In this document: positions 40,473 through 49,608 of the stretch, in pieces | Position numbering within the stretch: position 1 is the stretch's first letter | How the letters are laid out: every line of letters begins with the position of its first letter | Source: Paraburkholderia sp. BCC1885 | GTDB taxonomy: Bacteria; Pseudomonadota; Gammaproteobacteria; Burkholderiales; Burkholderiaceae | Assembly (NCBI RefSeq): GCF_900996235.1 | Contig: NZ_CAAJGM010000208.1 | Location: 62,001-126,000 of the forward strand | Direction: 5' to 3' | Length of the DNA stretch: 64,000 nt | Made by a program: the position numbers and the translations under genes | Notes under the pieces: model-generated | Database searches by the model: none | Told to the model about the DNA's origin: nothing | Seen by the model: the letters and a program-made list of their open reading frames with translations, nothing else

Positions 40473-43154
40473 ATGGGCATTCAAACCGCAGCGGCCAGCG
40501 ACGTCGCACAGCACACGCCGATGATGCAGCAGTATTTGCGCATTAAAGCGGATCATCCGGGCACGCTCGTGTTCTACCGGATGGGCGATTTCTACGAGCT
40601 GTTTTTCGACGACGCGGAAAAAGCCGCGCGCCTGCTCGATCTCACGCTGACGCAGCGTGGCGCGTCGGCCGGCAACCCGATCAAGATGGCGGGCGTGCCG
40701 CATCACGCAGTCGAACAATATCTCGCCAAGCTCGTGAAGCTCGGCGAGTCGGTCGCAATCTGCGAACAGATCGGCGACCCGGCTACATCGAAAGGACCGG
40801 TCGAACGCAAGGTCGTGCGCGTCGTCACGCCAGGCACTCTGACAGACGCCGCGCTGCTGTCCGACAAGAACGACGTCTATCTGCTCGCGGTGTGCGTCGG
40901 CCATAACCGGCGCGGCGTCGCCACCAACGTCGGCCTCGCGTGGCTCAACCTGGCAAGCGGCGCCCTGCGTCTCGCGGAAGTCGCGCCTGACCAGGCTGCC
41001 GCCGCGCTGGAACGGATCCGCCCGGCCGAAATTCTCGTCGCCGACGTGAATGCCGACGCCGCCACGTGGTCGCCGCCCGCCAATTCCGGCGCGCTGACCC
41101 GCGTGCCCGTGTGGCACTTCGACGTCGCCTCCGGCACGCAACGCCTGTGCGATCAGATGGATGTGGCCAGCCTCGACGGTTTCGGCGCGCACTCGCTGTC
41201 AAGCGCGTGCGGCGCCGCCGGCGCCCTGCTGCTGTACGCGGCCGCGACGCAGGGGCAGCAATTGCGCCACGTGCGCAGCCTCAAGGTGGAGTACGAATCC
41301 GAATATATTGGGCTCGACCCCGCCACGCGCCGCAACCTCGAACTCACCGAGACGCTGCGCGGCACCGAAAGCCCCACGCTGTGCTCGCTGCTCGACACCT
41401 GCTGCACCACCATGGGCAGCCGCCTGCTGCGCCACTGGCTGCATCATCCGCCACGTGAGGCCGCGTTTGCCCAGGCGCGCCAGCAAGCCATCGGCGCATT
41501 GCTCGACGCGCCGCCTGCGGCGAGCGTCGACACCTTGCGCAGCGCGCTGCGGCAGATCTCCGACATCGAACGGATCACCGGGCGTCTCGCCTTGCTGTCC
41601 GCACGTCCGCGCGACCTGTCGAGCCTGCGCGATACCTTCATCGCATTGCCCGAATTGCGCACGCTGCTGTCCGCCGTGACCGGCGCGGCCGATTCCCTCG
41701 CGCGCATCGACGCGGCACTCGAGCCGCCCGCGCCCTGCGTCGACCTGCTGAAGCTGGCGGTGGCGCCGGAACCGGCGGCGATGGTGCGCGACGGCGGCGT
41801 GATCGCCCGCGGCTACGACGCCGAACTCGACGAATTGCGCGACATCTCCGAGAACTGCGGGCAGTTCCTGATCGACCTGGAAACGCGCGAGCGGGCCCGC
41901 ACCGGCATTGGCAATCTGCGGGTCGAATACAACAAGGTGCATGGCTTCTATATCGAAGTCACGCGCGGCCAGACCGACAAGGTGCCGGACGACTATCGGC
42001 GCCGTCAGACCTTGAAAAACGCCGAGCGCTATATCACACCGGAGTTGAAGACCTTCGAGGACAAGGCCCTGTCGGCGCAGGAACGGGCGCTGGCACGCGA
42101 ACGCCTGCTCTACGACGCGTTGCTGCAGGCGCTGCTGCCCTTCCTCGCCGACTGCCAGCGGGTGGCAACCGCGCTCGCGGAACTGGATCTGCTGGCCGCG
42201 TTCGCCGAGCGGGCGCGGGCGCTCGACTGGGTCGCGCCGTCGTTCTCTCCGGATGGCGGCATCGAGATCGAACAGGGACGGCATCCGGTAGTGGAGGCGC
42301 AGGTCGAACAGTTCATCGCCAACGACTGCACGCTGAGCCCCGAGCGCAAGCTGCTGTTGATCACCGGTCCGAACATGGGCGGCAAGTCCACCTTCATGCG
42401 CCAGACCGCCCTGATCGCATTGATGGCTTATGTGGGCAGCTACGTGCCGGCGCGGCGCGCCTCGTTCGGCCCGATCGATCGCATCTTCACGCGGATCGGC
42501 GCCGCCGACGATCTGGCCGGCGGCCGTTCCACCTTTATGGTGGAAATGACGGAAGCCGCCGCGATCCTCAACGACGCGACGCCGCAAAGCCTCGTGCTGA
42601 TGGACGAGATCGGCCGGGGCACGTCGACCTTCGACGGCCTCGCGCTTGCATGGGCCATCGCGCGTCATCTGCTCTCGCATAACGGCTGCCATACGCTGTT
42701 CGCCACGCACTACTTTGAGCTGACGCAACTGCCGGCGGAATTTCCGCAAGCGGCTAACGTGCATCTCTCGGCGGTCGAGCATGGTCACGGCATCGTGTTT
42801 CTGCATGCGGTCAACGAGGGACCGGCGAACCAGAGTTATGGCTTGCAGGTGGCGCAACTCGCCGGTGTGCCGACTGCCGTGATCCGCGCGGCGCGCAAGC
42901 ATCTGGCGCATCTCGAACAGCAATCGGCAGGGCAGCCCGCGCCGCAGCTCGATCTGTTCTCGGCGCCCCTGATGCTGCAGGACGCCGAGGACGATCACGA
43001 CGGCGCCCCGGCCGCCCCCGCCTTGAGCGCGTCCGAAGAGACGCTGCTCACACGTCTGCGCGCGCTCGATCCCAACGAGTTACGGCCGCGCGATGCGCTG
43101 GACCTGCTCTATGAGCTACACAACCTGGCCACTGCGCAGGATGCAGATCATTGA
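40473..43154 (+). CDS. mutS: DNA mismatch repair protein MutS
   Basis: An 893-residue mismatch-recognition ATPase. The N-terminal mismatch-binding domain carries YRMGDFYELFFDDA with the Phe-x-Glu wedge, and the ATPase has Walker A TGPNMGGKSTFMRQ (about 630-643), LVLMDEIGRGTSTFDGLALA (Walker B and signature) and CHTLFATHYFELTQL. Full length with the clamp and lever regions. The last bases overlap the following phosphoesterase-like gene. Confidence 0.98.
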   Translation: MGIQTAAASDVAQHTPMMQQYLRIKADHPGTLVFYRMGDFYELFFDDAEKAARLLDLTLTQRGASAGNPIKMAGVPHHAVEQYLAKLVKLGESVAICEQIGDPATSKGPVERKVVRVVTPGTLTDAALLSDKNDVYLLAVCVGHNRRGVATNVGLAWLNLASGALRLAEVAPDQAAAALERIRPAEILVADVNADAATWSPPANSGALTRVPVWHFDVASGTQRLCDQMDVASLDGFGAHSLSSACGAAGALLLYAAATQGQQLRHVRSLKVEYESEYIGLDPATRRNLELTETLRGTESPTLCSLLDTCCTTMGSRLLRHWLHHPPREAAFAQARQQAIGALLDAPPAASVDTLRSALRQISDIERITGRLALLSARPRDLSSLRDTFIALPELRTLLSAVTGAADSLARIDAALEPPAPCVDLLKLAVAPEPAAMVRDGGVIARGYDAELDELRDISENCGQFLIDLETRERARTGIGNLRVEYNKVHGFYIEVTRGQTDKVPDDYRRRQTLKNAERYITPELKTFEDKALSAQERALARERLLYDALLQALLPFLADCQRVATALAELDLLAAFAERARALDWVAPSFSPDGGIEIEQGRHPVVEAQVEQFIANDCTLSPERKLLLITGPNMGGKSTFMRQTALIALMAYVGSYVPARRASFGPIDRIFTRIGAADDLAGGRSTFMVEMTEAAAILNDATPQSLVLMDEIGRGTSTFDGLALAWAIARHLLSHNGCHTLFATHYFELTQLPAEFPQAANVHLSAVEHGHGIVFLHAVNEGPANQSYGLQVAQLAGVPTAVIRAARKHLAHLEQQSAGQPAPQLDLFSAPLMLQDAEDDHDGAPAAPALSASEETLLTRLRALDPNELRPRDALDLLYELHNLATAQDADH

Positions 43155-44469
43155 CCGGCACCGCAACCCACAATCGCCGCGCAGGCTGTGCGCGGTGCTC
43201 GTGTGCGTGCTCGTTCAGGCGCTGACGGCAGGGATCTCACAACAGGCGCAGGCTGCGCCGGCCGCGCGCTATACCTTCGCGGTCATCGCCGGCACCTTGC
43301 AAAGCCCCGCTGACGAGGCGCCCACCCAGCGCCTGATCGACGCGATCGGCCGTAGCCGCAACGTGTCGTTCATCGTCTACGACGGCAATCTGCGGGGCGC
43401 GAAGGAAACCTGCGGCGACGCGCTGTACGAGCGGCGTCAATCGCTGCTCGAAGCGGCACGTCCGGCTCTGATCTTCATTCCAGGCCAGCACGACTGGACC
43501 GATTGCGGTACGGCTGAAGCGGGCAGCTTCGACGCGGTGGAACGGCTCGATCAGTTGCGGCAGACGCTGTTCGCGGATCCGTCCTCGCTGGGACAAAACC
43601 CGCTCTCACTCACGCGCGAGAGTGAAGTGTCGCGCTTTCGGCCGTATCGGGAAAACGTGCGCTGGCAACTCGGCGACACGGTGTTCATCGGCCTGAACGC
43701 GCCGGACCCGAACAATCATTATCTAACCGCCGGTGGCCGCAACGGCGAGTTCGAAGACCGCGTCGTCGCCAATGCATTCTGGCTCGAACATGCGGCGGAA
43801 TATGCGAAGCGGCGCGACGCGCGCGCGATCGTGATTTTTATTCAGGGCGACCTCGACCCCGAACGCTATGAACGACCGGATCGTTTCGCCTGGCTGCGCT
43901 TCGCGCGCAACTCGCGTCGCGACGGCTTTCTGGAACTCAAGCGCAGCCTCGTCAAGGTTGCGCAGATATTTCACGGCCCGGTGGTGCTGATTCATTGCGA
44001 CGACCAGCGTGCAACCGGTGGCTTCGTAATCGACCAGCCGTTACGCAATGACAAAGGGGAAGTGGTGACGAATCTCACGCGGATCGCCATTGCGCCGCGT
44101 GACCGTCTTGATCAATGGATTCAGATTGAAGCGGATATGGCGCGCCGGCCGCCGTTTCGCGTCAGTGTGCGCGACGTACCGAAGAACCTGCCGCTCCTGC
44201 CGGTGCAATTGAATCCGGCGGCGCAGCCAGCCGTACAACCCACGCCGGCATCGGACGAGAACCCGCCCGCGTTGTCCGCGCCGCCTGCGCTGAATCAGTC
44301 GCTGAACCCGGCGTCGAATCTGCCGCCATTGCTGCCCGCCATGCCGCAACCGGAAACGCCCTCTGATGGACTGTCCAGCACGCCGGTTGAAGGCGGCGCG
44401 GCGCCGTCCACGAATAGCGCGCCAGCCACGCCCAACAGCCCAGCCAGTTCAGTGCAGCGTGGGCCCTGA
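43141..44469 (+). CDS. Exported protein resembling calcineurin-like phosphoesterases
   Basis: A 442-residue protein starting at ATG 43141 (overlapping mutS by 14 bases) with a signal peptide ending near AQA-APAARY (about 40). The body looks like a degraded metallophosphoesterase: YTFAVIAGTLQS replaces the usual D-x-H strand, FIVYDGNLRGAKE replaces GDx, and FIPGQHDWTDC stands where GNHD is expected. The C-terminal 80 residues are Pro/Ala-rich. Metal-binding residues are mostly lost, so catalysis is doubtful. It converges on the slyD-like gene with a 21-base overlap. Confidence 0.7.
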   Translation: MQIIDRHRNPQSPRRLCAVLVCVLVQALTAGISQQAQAAPAARYTFAVIAGTLQSPADEAPTQRLIDAIGRSRNVSFIVYDGNLRGAKETCGDALYERRQSLLEAARPALIFIPGQHDWTDCGTAEAGSFDAVERLDQLRQTLFADPSSLGQNPLSLTRESEVSRFRPYRENVRWQLGDTVFIGLNAPDPNNHYLTAGGRNGEFEDRVVANAFWLEHAAEYAKRRDARAIVIFIQGDLDPERYERPDRFAWLRFARNSRRDGFLELKRSLVKVAQIFHGPVVLIHCDDQRATGGFVIDQPLRNDKGEVVTNLTRIAIAPRDRLDQWIQIEADMARRPPFRVSVRDVPKNLPLLPVQLNPAAQPAVQPTPASDENPPALSAPPALNQSLNPASNLPPLLPAMPQPETPSDGLSSTPVEGGAAPSTNSAPATPNSPASSVQRGP

Positions 44470-44991
44470 GGGTTCTTCGTCGCCTTCGTCGTCATCCTCG
44501 TCGAGCACTTCCAGACCATCCGCGCCGTGGGCGTGTTCGTGCTGGATTTCGTCTTCGGTGGCCGGGCGCACGTCTTTGACCGTCAGTGCAAAACGCAGCG
44601 CCATGCCGGCGAGAGGATGGTTGCCGTCGAGCACGACCTTGTCTTCCGCAACGTCCGTCACGACGTAGACCAGCGAATCGATGTCCTCGTCGCCCTCTTC
44701 CGGCGTGCCTTCGAATTGCATGCCGACTTCGAGCGGCTCCGGGAAACGGGTACGCGGCTCGATCTTCACCAGGTCGGGATCGTATTCGCCGAACGCGTCC
44801 TGCGGTTCCAGCTGGATCTGGGTCTCGAAACCAGCCTCATGGCCGTCGAGCTCTTCCTCGATCTTGGGGAACGTGCCATCATAGCCGCCGTGCAGATAGA
44901 CCATCGGCTCGTCGCTTTCTTCAATCAGGTTGCCCTGCGCATCCGACAGCTTGTAAGCGACCGACACGACGGTGTTCTTTGCAATTTTCAT
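44449..44991 (-). CDS. slyD: FKBP-type peptidyl-prolyl isomerase, SlyD-like
   Basis: A 180-residue protein: FKBP domain (MKIAKNTVVSVAYKLSDAQG, ESDEPMVYLHGGYDGTFPKI) with the inserted chaperone-like flap (about 70-130). The C-terminus is acidic with only a few His (EDEIQHEHAHGADG, then DEDDDEGDEE), unlike the metal-binding His-rich tail of E. coli SlyD. Start ATG 44991. It is divergent from the oxygenase gene at 45024. Confidence 0.9.
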   Translation of the reverse strand: MKIAKNTVVSVAYKLSDAQGNLIEESDEPMVYLHGGYDGTFPKIEEELDGHEAGFETQIQLEPQDAFGEYDPDLVKIEPRTRFPEPLEVGMQFEGTPEEGDEDIDSLVYVVTDVAEDKVVLDGNHPLAGMALRFALTVKDVRPATEDEIQHEHAHGADGLEVLDEDDDEGDEEPSGPTLH

Positions 44992-45023
44992 TCGATTCTC
45001 CAGAATACAACTCACATTATACG

Positions 45024-46259
45024 ATGCCCAAGCGGCCCCTTGACCACCCGGCGCACGCAGCTTCTGCGCGGATTTCTCCGCCGGTTCCGCCACCCTCGCC
45101 CGACGTACCCACGCCGTTGCTCGGCAATCTCACTCCGTCGCAATTCATGCGCCGGTACTGGCAAAAAAAGCCGCTGCTGATCCGTCAGGCCATCCCGAAC
45201 GTGGCCGCACCGCTGTCACGCGACGAGCTGTTCGAGCTGGCCGACCAGGACGAAGTGGAAGCCCGCCTGATCACACACTTTCGCAACAAATGGCAACTCG
45301 AACACGGTCCGTTTGCAGCTGACGAGTTGCCGACGCTGAAGCAGCGCGCGTGGACCCTTCTCGTGCAAGGCGTCGACCTTCACGACGACCGTGCCCGCGC
45401 CTTGCTCGACCGCTTCCGCTTCGTACCCGACGCGCGTCTCGACGACCTGATGATTTCCTACGCCACCGACGGCGGCGGCGTCGGTCCGCATTTCGATTCG
45501 TACGACGTATTTTTGCTGCAGGTGCACGGCAAGCGCCGCTGGCGTATCAGCGCGCAGCGCGACCTGTCGCTGCAACCGGGCATGCCGTTGAAAGTTTTAC
45601 AACATTTCGTGCCCGAAGAGGAATGGGTACTCGAACCAGGTGACATGCTGTATCTTCCGCCGCACATCGCTCATGACGGCGTGGCCGAAGGCGAATGCAT
45701 GACCTGTTCGATCGGCTTCCGTGCGCCATCTTCGAGCGAATTGACGGCGCAGTTTCTGTATCATCTCGCCGAGCGCGGCGAAGACCGCGGCGAGGAGCGC
45801 GCGCCGAAGCTGTATCGCGACCCGCAGCAGCCCGCCGTCGAGCATCCGGCGGAGTTGCCGCAGGCGCTGGTCGACCGGGTAGGCGCGATCCTTGCTCAAG
45901 TCAGATGGAACGAGAAAGACATTGCGTCTTTTCTCGGTACGTATCTGAGCGAACCGAAGCCGAGTGTCGTCTTCGATCCGCCGAAACAGCCGCTTAACGA
46001 AGCGCGTTTCATCCAGCGCGCTTCGAACTTCGGGCTGCGGCTCGACCGAAAGACGGTTTTGCTGTACAACAGCCGCTTTTTCTTCTTGAATGGAGAAGAA
46101 AATCGGCTCGCTGGCCTGAAAAAGTGGCTAATTGAATTCGCTGATAGCCGGTGTCTGAGTGCGAAACGCTTTGTAACACTCTCAGGCGATTCATCGGTGA
46201 CAGCATTGCTGCACGAGTGGTATTGTGCGGGCTGGATACAAGTGGGCGAGCCTGCGTAG
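45024..46259 (+). CDS. roxA: JmjC/cupin ribosomal oxygenase (RoxA/YcfD-like)
   Basis: A 411-residue 2-oxoglutarate/Fe(II) oxygenase. The facial triad is visible as GPHFDSYDVFLLQVHGKRRW (His-x-Asp) and YLPPHIAHDGVAE (distal His). In E. coli YcfD hydroxylates Arg81 of ribosomal protein L16. The N-terminal LTPSQFMRRYWQKKPLLIRQ fits the family, as does the C-terminal winged-helix region. Start ATG 45024 is chosen since residues upstream lack conservation and the neighbouring divergent promoter sits there. Substrate is inferred. Confidence 0.9.
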   Translation: MPKRPLDHPAHAASARISPPVPPPSPDVPTPLLGNLTPSQFMRRYWQKKPLLIRQAIPNVAAPLSRDELFELADQDEVEARLITHFRNKWQLEHGPFAADELPTLKQRAWTLLVQGVDLHDDRARALLDRFRFVPDARLDDLMISYATDGGGVGPHFDSYDVFLLQVHGKRRWRISAQRDLSLQPGMPLKVLQHFVPEEEWVLEPGDMLYLPPHIAHDGVAEGECMTCSIGFRAPSSSELTAQFLYHLAERGEDRGEERAPKLYRDPQQPAVEHPAELPQALVDRVGAILAQVRWNEKDIASFLGTYLSEPKPSVVFDPPKQPLNEARFIQRASNFGLRLDRKTVLLYNSRFFFLNGEENRLAGLKKWLIEFADSRCLSAKRFVTLSGDSSVTALLHEWYCAGWIQVGEPA

Positions 46260-46351
46260 GCTCGTCTGCCTGTTAGTATGTACCGTGATATTTTGTATGA
46301 GAAAGACAACGTATTGACCCCGGATTTGTCGACGGTCAGTACGAAAGTGCA

Positions 46352-46357
46352 TATAAT
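46352..46357 (+). promoter_or_regulatory. Candidate -10 box of the small lipoprotein gene
   Basis: A perfect TATAAT, preceded by a weak -35-like GTCGAC (18-base spacing), in the 231-base gap 46260-46490. The leader would be about 125 bases long. Confidence 0.45.
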
Positions 46358-46490
46358 TTCCGCCCAAGCCGTAGGGAAGATACACGCTCTTGTGAAGTGC
46401 GTCTCCACCAGCGGCCCAGGTCGGTGTTGGAGCACATTACCGGTATTATTTTGCGCTGTTGCTTACCTTTAACCATAAAAGGACGTGATC

Positions 46491-46760
46491 ATGAAGAAAT
46501 CCCTCCTCGTAGCATCCCTGTTGGCAGCTGTGGCACTGGCTGCATGCAACAAGAGCAGCGACCAGGCAGCTGCCCCGGCTAGCGATGCATCGGCTGCTTC
46601 GGCACCTGCTGCTGCTTCGGATGCAGGCGCTGCTGCTTCGAGCGCTGCTGCTGCGAGCGACGCTGCTGCTTCGGCTACTACCGCTGCTTCGGACGCAGGC
46701 GCTGCAGCTTCGGATGCTGCTGCTTCGGCTGCTGCTCCGGCTTCGGGCGCAAGCCAGTAA
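46491..46760 (+). CDS. Small Ala/Ser-rich lipoprotein
   Basis: An 89-residue lipoprotein precursor: signal MKKSLLVASLLAAVALAAC with lipobox LAAC (Cys at about 19), then a low-complexity body of Ala, Ser and Asp with repeats of ASDAGAA/ASDAAAS, built from GCTGCTTCGG-like codons. It likely sits at the outer membrane; function unknown. AAAGGACG precedes ATG 46491. A strong terminator follows 72 bases later. It stands alone and may be highly expressed, as its strong -10 box suggests. Confidence 0.85.
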   Translation: MKKSLLVASLLAAVALAACNKSSDQAAAPASDASAASAPAAASDAGAAASSAAAASDAAASATTAASDAGAAASDAAASAAAPASGASQ

Positions 46761-46832
46761 GCTGTCGTACAGGGTTCGCCTCTGGGCGAAAGCTACCCCG
46801 GCGGATCCACCCGATCTGCTGGTGTGGTAAAG

Positions 46833-46866
46833 CAAAACGCCACGGATTCACATCCGTGGCGTTTTG
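46833..46866. terminator. Bidirectional terminator after the small lipoprotein gene
   Basis: CAAAACGCCACGGAT, a four-base loop TCAC, and ATCCGTGGCGTTTTG: a 15-base stem with a T-rich 3' side in both directions. Confidence 0.9.
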
Positions 46867-46978
46867 CCATTCCGAGCCTGCTTTTTACGCTTTCTTCCTG
46901 ACGGTTTCGTTAAGCCAGTGAGCTGCGCCGGTAAGTTGCCCCGGCGAATTTCTAACCTTCTTCAACGTTCTTCGATCT

Positions 46979-49264
46979 TCAATCCAGATTCGCCGCAGGC
47001 GCCGCGCCTTCCTCGAAGAACTCGCGCACCACGTCGATCTCTCTCGTGCGCTTGAAGGGTGGCAGGCTCTGCCATATACGGCGCCCATAGGGTTTGTCGA
47101 CGAGACGTGTGTCGCAGATCATCAGCACGCCGCGATCGGTCTCAGCGCGAATCAGACGCCCTGCGCCCTGCTTGAGCGTAATCACTGCCTGAGGCAACTG
47201 ATGAACCGCGAACGGACTCAAGCCCTTCTTGGTCAAGGCATCGAGACGGGCCGCCAGCACCGGGTCGTCGGGCGGCGCGAACGGCAGCTTGTCGATCACC
47301 ACTAGCGAGAGTGCATCGCCGCGCACGTCCACGCCTTCCCAGAAACTCTGACTGCCCACCAGGATCGCATTGCCATAGGCACGGAAGCGATCCAGCAGCT
47401 CGGTACGGCTCGCGTCGCCCTGCACCAGCAGCGGATAGTCCCAGCCGCGCTTTTCGATCGTCTCGCGCAGCTTGTTGGCGATGCGGTCGACGGCGCGCAA
47501 GGTCGTACAAAGCATGAACACGCCGCCGCCCGATGCTTCGATGGCCGGTAGCGCGGCTTCGAAGACCGCGTCGGTGAACGTGGGCGAGGACGGTTGCGGC
47601 AGGTTGCGCGGCACGTAGAGCAGGCCTTGCGCGGGGTAATCGAAGGGGCTTGGCAGGGTCATCGAACGGCGCGCGTTCAGCCCCATCTGCGCCGCGTAGT
47701 GGGTGAAGTCGCCGCGCACCGAAAGCGTTGCCGAAGTGAAGATCCATGCCCGCGGCACGCCCGCGCGCTGCTTCGCAAAGATCGGCGCCACCGAGAGCGG
47801 CGTTTCGTGCAACTGCACGGTATGCGAGAACACTTCGATCCAGCGCACCTTTTCGTTCGGATCGGCGGCCACGGCCTTGCCGTCCGTATTCGCGGCGTCG
47901 CGTTCGGTTTCGGTGGGCGGCGTGGTCCAGCCTGCGAGGATGCCTTGCAGCTCGCGGGCACGCCGCAGACAGGCGCCAATCGATTCGGCGCGCTCCGCCT
48001 GGCTCGACAACGCGTCGGCGAGCGCGGTCAGTTCCGTTTCCAGTGCTTCGAGCGCGGGAAAGAGCGGATGGTCGTCCGGCAACTGGCCGATCGAGAGGCG
48101 CACCGAATCTTCCCTGAAGGCGAGCCGCACGTCGCGCGCCGAGCGTTCGAGCGCCGCGCCGAGCTTGACCCAGTCGACCACTTCGCGCGCATGGCCGAGC
48201 CCTTCGGCCACCGAATCGCGCGCCAGTTCGAGAAACTGCGCGGTCGAGAGCGTCTCGCCAAAAAACAGCGTGGCGGTCTCCGGCAACTGATGCGCCTCGT
48301 CGAAGATGATCGTATTCGCGGTGGGCAGCAGTTCGGCCATGCCGGTGTCGCGCAACATGATGTCGGCGAAAAACAGATGGTGGTTGACCACCACGATATC
48401 GGCCTGCTGCGCCTCGCGGCGCGCCTGCATCACGAAGCAGTCCTTGTAGTGCGGACACTCCTGGCCGAGACAGTTTTCGCGCGTCGAGGTGACCATCGAC
48501 CACACCGCGGCCGTCTCCGGCACGCTCGCGAGTTCGGCTTTGTCGCCGGTGCGCGTGATCTTCGCAAAGCGGACGATATCCTGCAGATACGAGGTTTCCT
48601 GGCGCGACGGCAAACGGCCGTTGTCCGCGGTGCGCTGCAGGTAGTAGTGACACAGATAGTTGGCGCGCCCCTTGAGCATTGCCACCGAGACCGGCACCGC
48701 GAGCGCGTCGCGCACGGTCGGGATATCGCGCTGGAACAACTGGTCCTGCAAGTGCTTGGTGCCCGTCGAGACGATCACCTTGCCGCCCCACAGCATGGCC
48801 GGCACAAGGTACGCATAGGTCTTGCCGGTGCCCGTGCCCGCCTCCACGATCAGCGTGTTCTCGCTGCCGTCGAGACCGCCGGCGGCGTCGTTTGCTTCGG
48901 TTTCCGAAGCGGCGCCCGCAGCATTCGCCTGCGCATCGGAGCCGGGTGACGGCAACCGCCGCGCGGGCCGCTTTTGCGCTTCGAACATCGCCGGCTCCGG
49001 CATGGCCCGGCCCGACGCTTCCATCGCCGCGGCGACGGCGCGCGCCATCTCGATCTGCGAGGCCCGCGAACGGTAACCGTCGATCTGCCGCGCCAGCAGA
49101 CCGTCAGCGGCGAAGATATCGTCGAGTTCGGTCTTGCGGCGCGGGTTCAGCGCGGACGCGAGCGCGCTGCCGGCGGCGCGCGGCTCGCGTGCGGGCGCTG
49201 CGTCGTCCGACGGGTTGGGCGAAGAAGTGACAAGCGGTGAATTCAAGGCAAGCGTTTCCTGCAA
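46979..49264 (-). CDS. ATP-dependent helicase of the DinG/YoaA family
   Basis: A 761-residue XPD-like helicase. Walker A LIVEAGTGTGKTYAYLVPAM (about 137-156), the DEAH box IIFDEAHQLPET, and helicase motifs V/VI (VGSQSFWEGVDVRGD; QGAGRLIRAETDRGV). Four Cys near RANYLCHYY and ENCLGQECPHYKDCF would bind the 4Fe-4S cluster. It unwinds DNA with 5'-3' polarity in this family. The start is uncertain: the TTG at 49264 has no SD, and a Pro/Ala-rich first 60 residues may not all be made. Confidence 0.92.
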   Translation of the reverse strand: MQETLALNSPLVTSSPNPSDDAAPAREPRAAGSALASALNPRRKTELDDIFAADGLLARQIDGYRSRASQIEMARAVAAAMEASGRAMPEPAMFEAQKRPARRLPSPGSDAQANAAGAASETEANDAAGGLDGSENTLIVEAGTGTGKTYAYLVPAMLWGGKVIVSTGTKHLQDQLFQRDIPTVRDALAVPVSVAMLKGRANYLCHYYLQRTADNGRLPSRQETSYLQDIVRFAKITRTGDKAELASVPETAAVWSMVTSTRENCLGQECPHYKDCFVMQARREAQQADIVVVNHHLFFADIMLRDTGMAELLPTANTIIFDEAHQLPETATLFFGETLSTAQFLELARDSVAEGLGHAREVVDWVKLGAALERSARDVRLAFREDSVRLSIGQLPDDHPLFPALEALETELTALADALSSQAERAESIGACLRRARELQGILAGWTTPPTETERDAANTDGKAVAADPNEKVRWIEVFSHTVQLHETPLSVAPIFAKQRAGVPRAWIFTSATLSVRGDFTHYAAQMGLNARRSMTLPSPFDYPAQGLLYVPRNLPQPSSPTFTDAVFEAALPAIEASGGGVFMLCTTLRAVDRIANKLRETIEKRGWDYPLLVQGDASRTELLDRFRAYGNAILVGSQSFWEGVDVRGDALSLVVIDKLPFAPPDDPVLAARLDALTKKGLSPFAVHQLPQAVITLKQGAGRLIRAETDRGVLMICDTRLVDKPYGRRIWQSLPPFKRTREIDVVREFFEEGAAPAANLD

Positions 49265-49309
49265 AGTCCGGTGCGCGCGTGGCGACCCGGCGCCTGCCAG
49301 GCCGCGAGC

Positions 49310-49528
49310 CTAAGCGCGCGCGTCCGGTTCGAGCTGCAATTGCAGCAAGATGATGGTGTCCTTGACCTTGAGCTTGCGCTTTTTCAGGCGCTGCAACTCG
49401 AGGTCGTCGAAGCCGGGCTCATCCGACATTTTGTCGATCAGACGGTCCAGTCCACTGTGTTCCGATTCCAGTTGCAGAATGCGGTCTTGTAGTGCGTTCG
49501 CGTCGATGACGTGATGATGGTCGCGCAT
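49310..49528 (-). CDS. DUF465/YdcH-like protein
   Basis: A 72-residue, strongly helical protein (LESEHSGLDRLIDKMSDEP, then LKKRKLKVKDTIILLQLQL) of the YdcH/DUF465 group. The function is unknown. AGGAGG lies five bases before ATG 49528. The 45-base gap to the helicase suggests co-transcription. Confidence 0.88.
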   Translation of the reverse strand: MRDHHHVIDANALQDRILQLESEHSGLDRLIDKMSDEPGFDDLELQRLKKRKLKVKDTIILLQLQLEPDARA

Positions 49529-49608
49529 GCTCGCCTCCTCCCAATGCGGCGGCGCGGGCTGCCTCGTGCAGCCCAGACGCCTGAGGTTGCTGTCCGGCTT
49601 AAAACGCG

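Noticed and set aside
41199..42998. 599-residue minus-strand ORF opposite mutS
   Set aside because: Shadow of the well-supported mutS gene.
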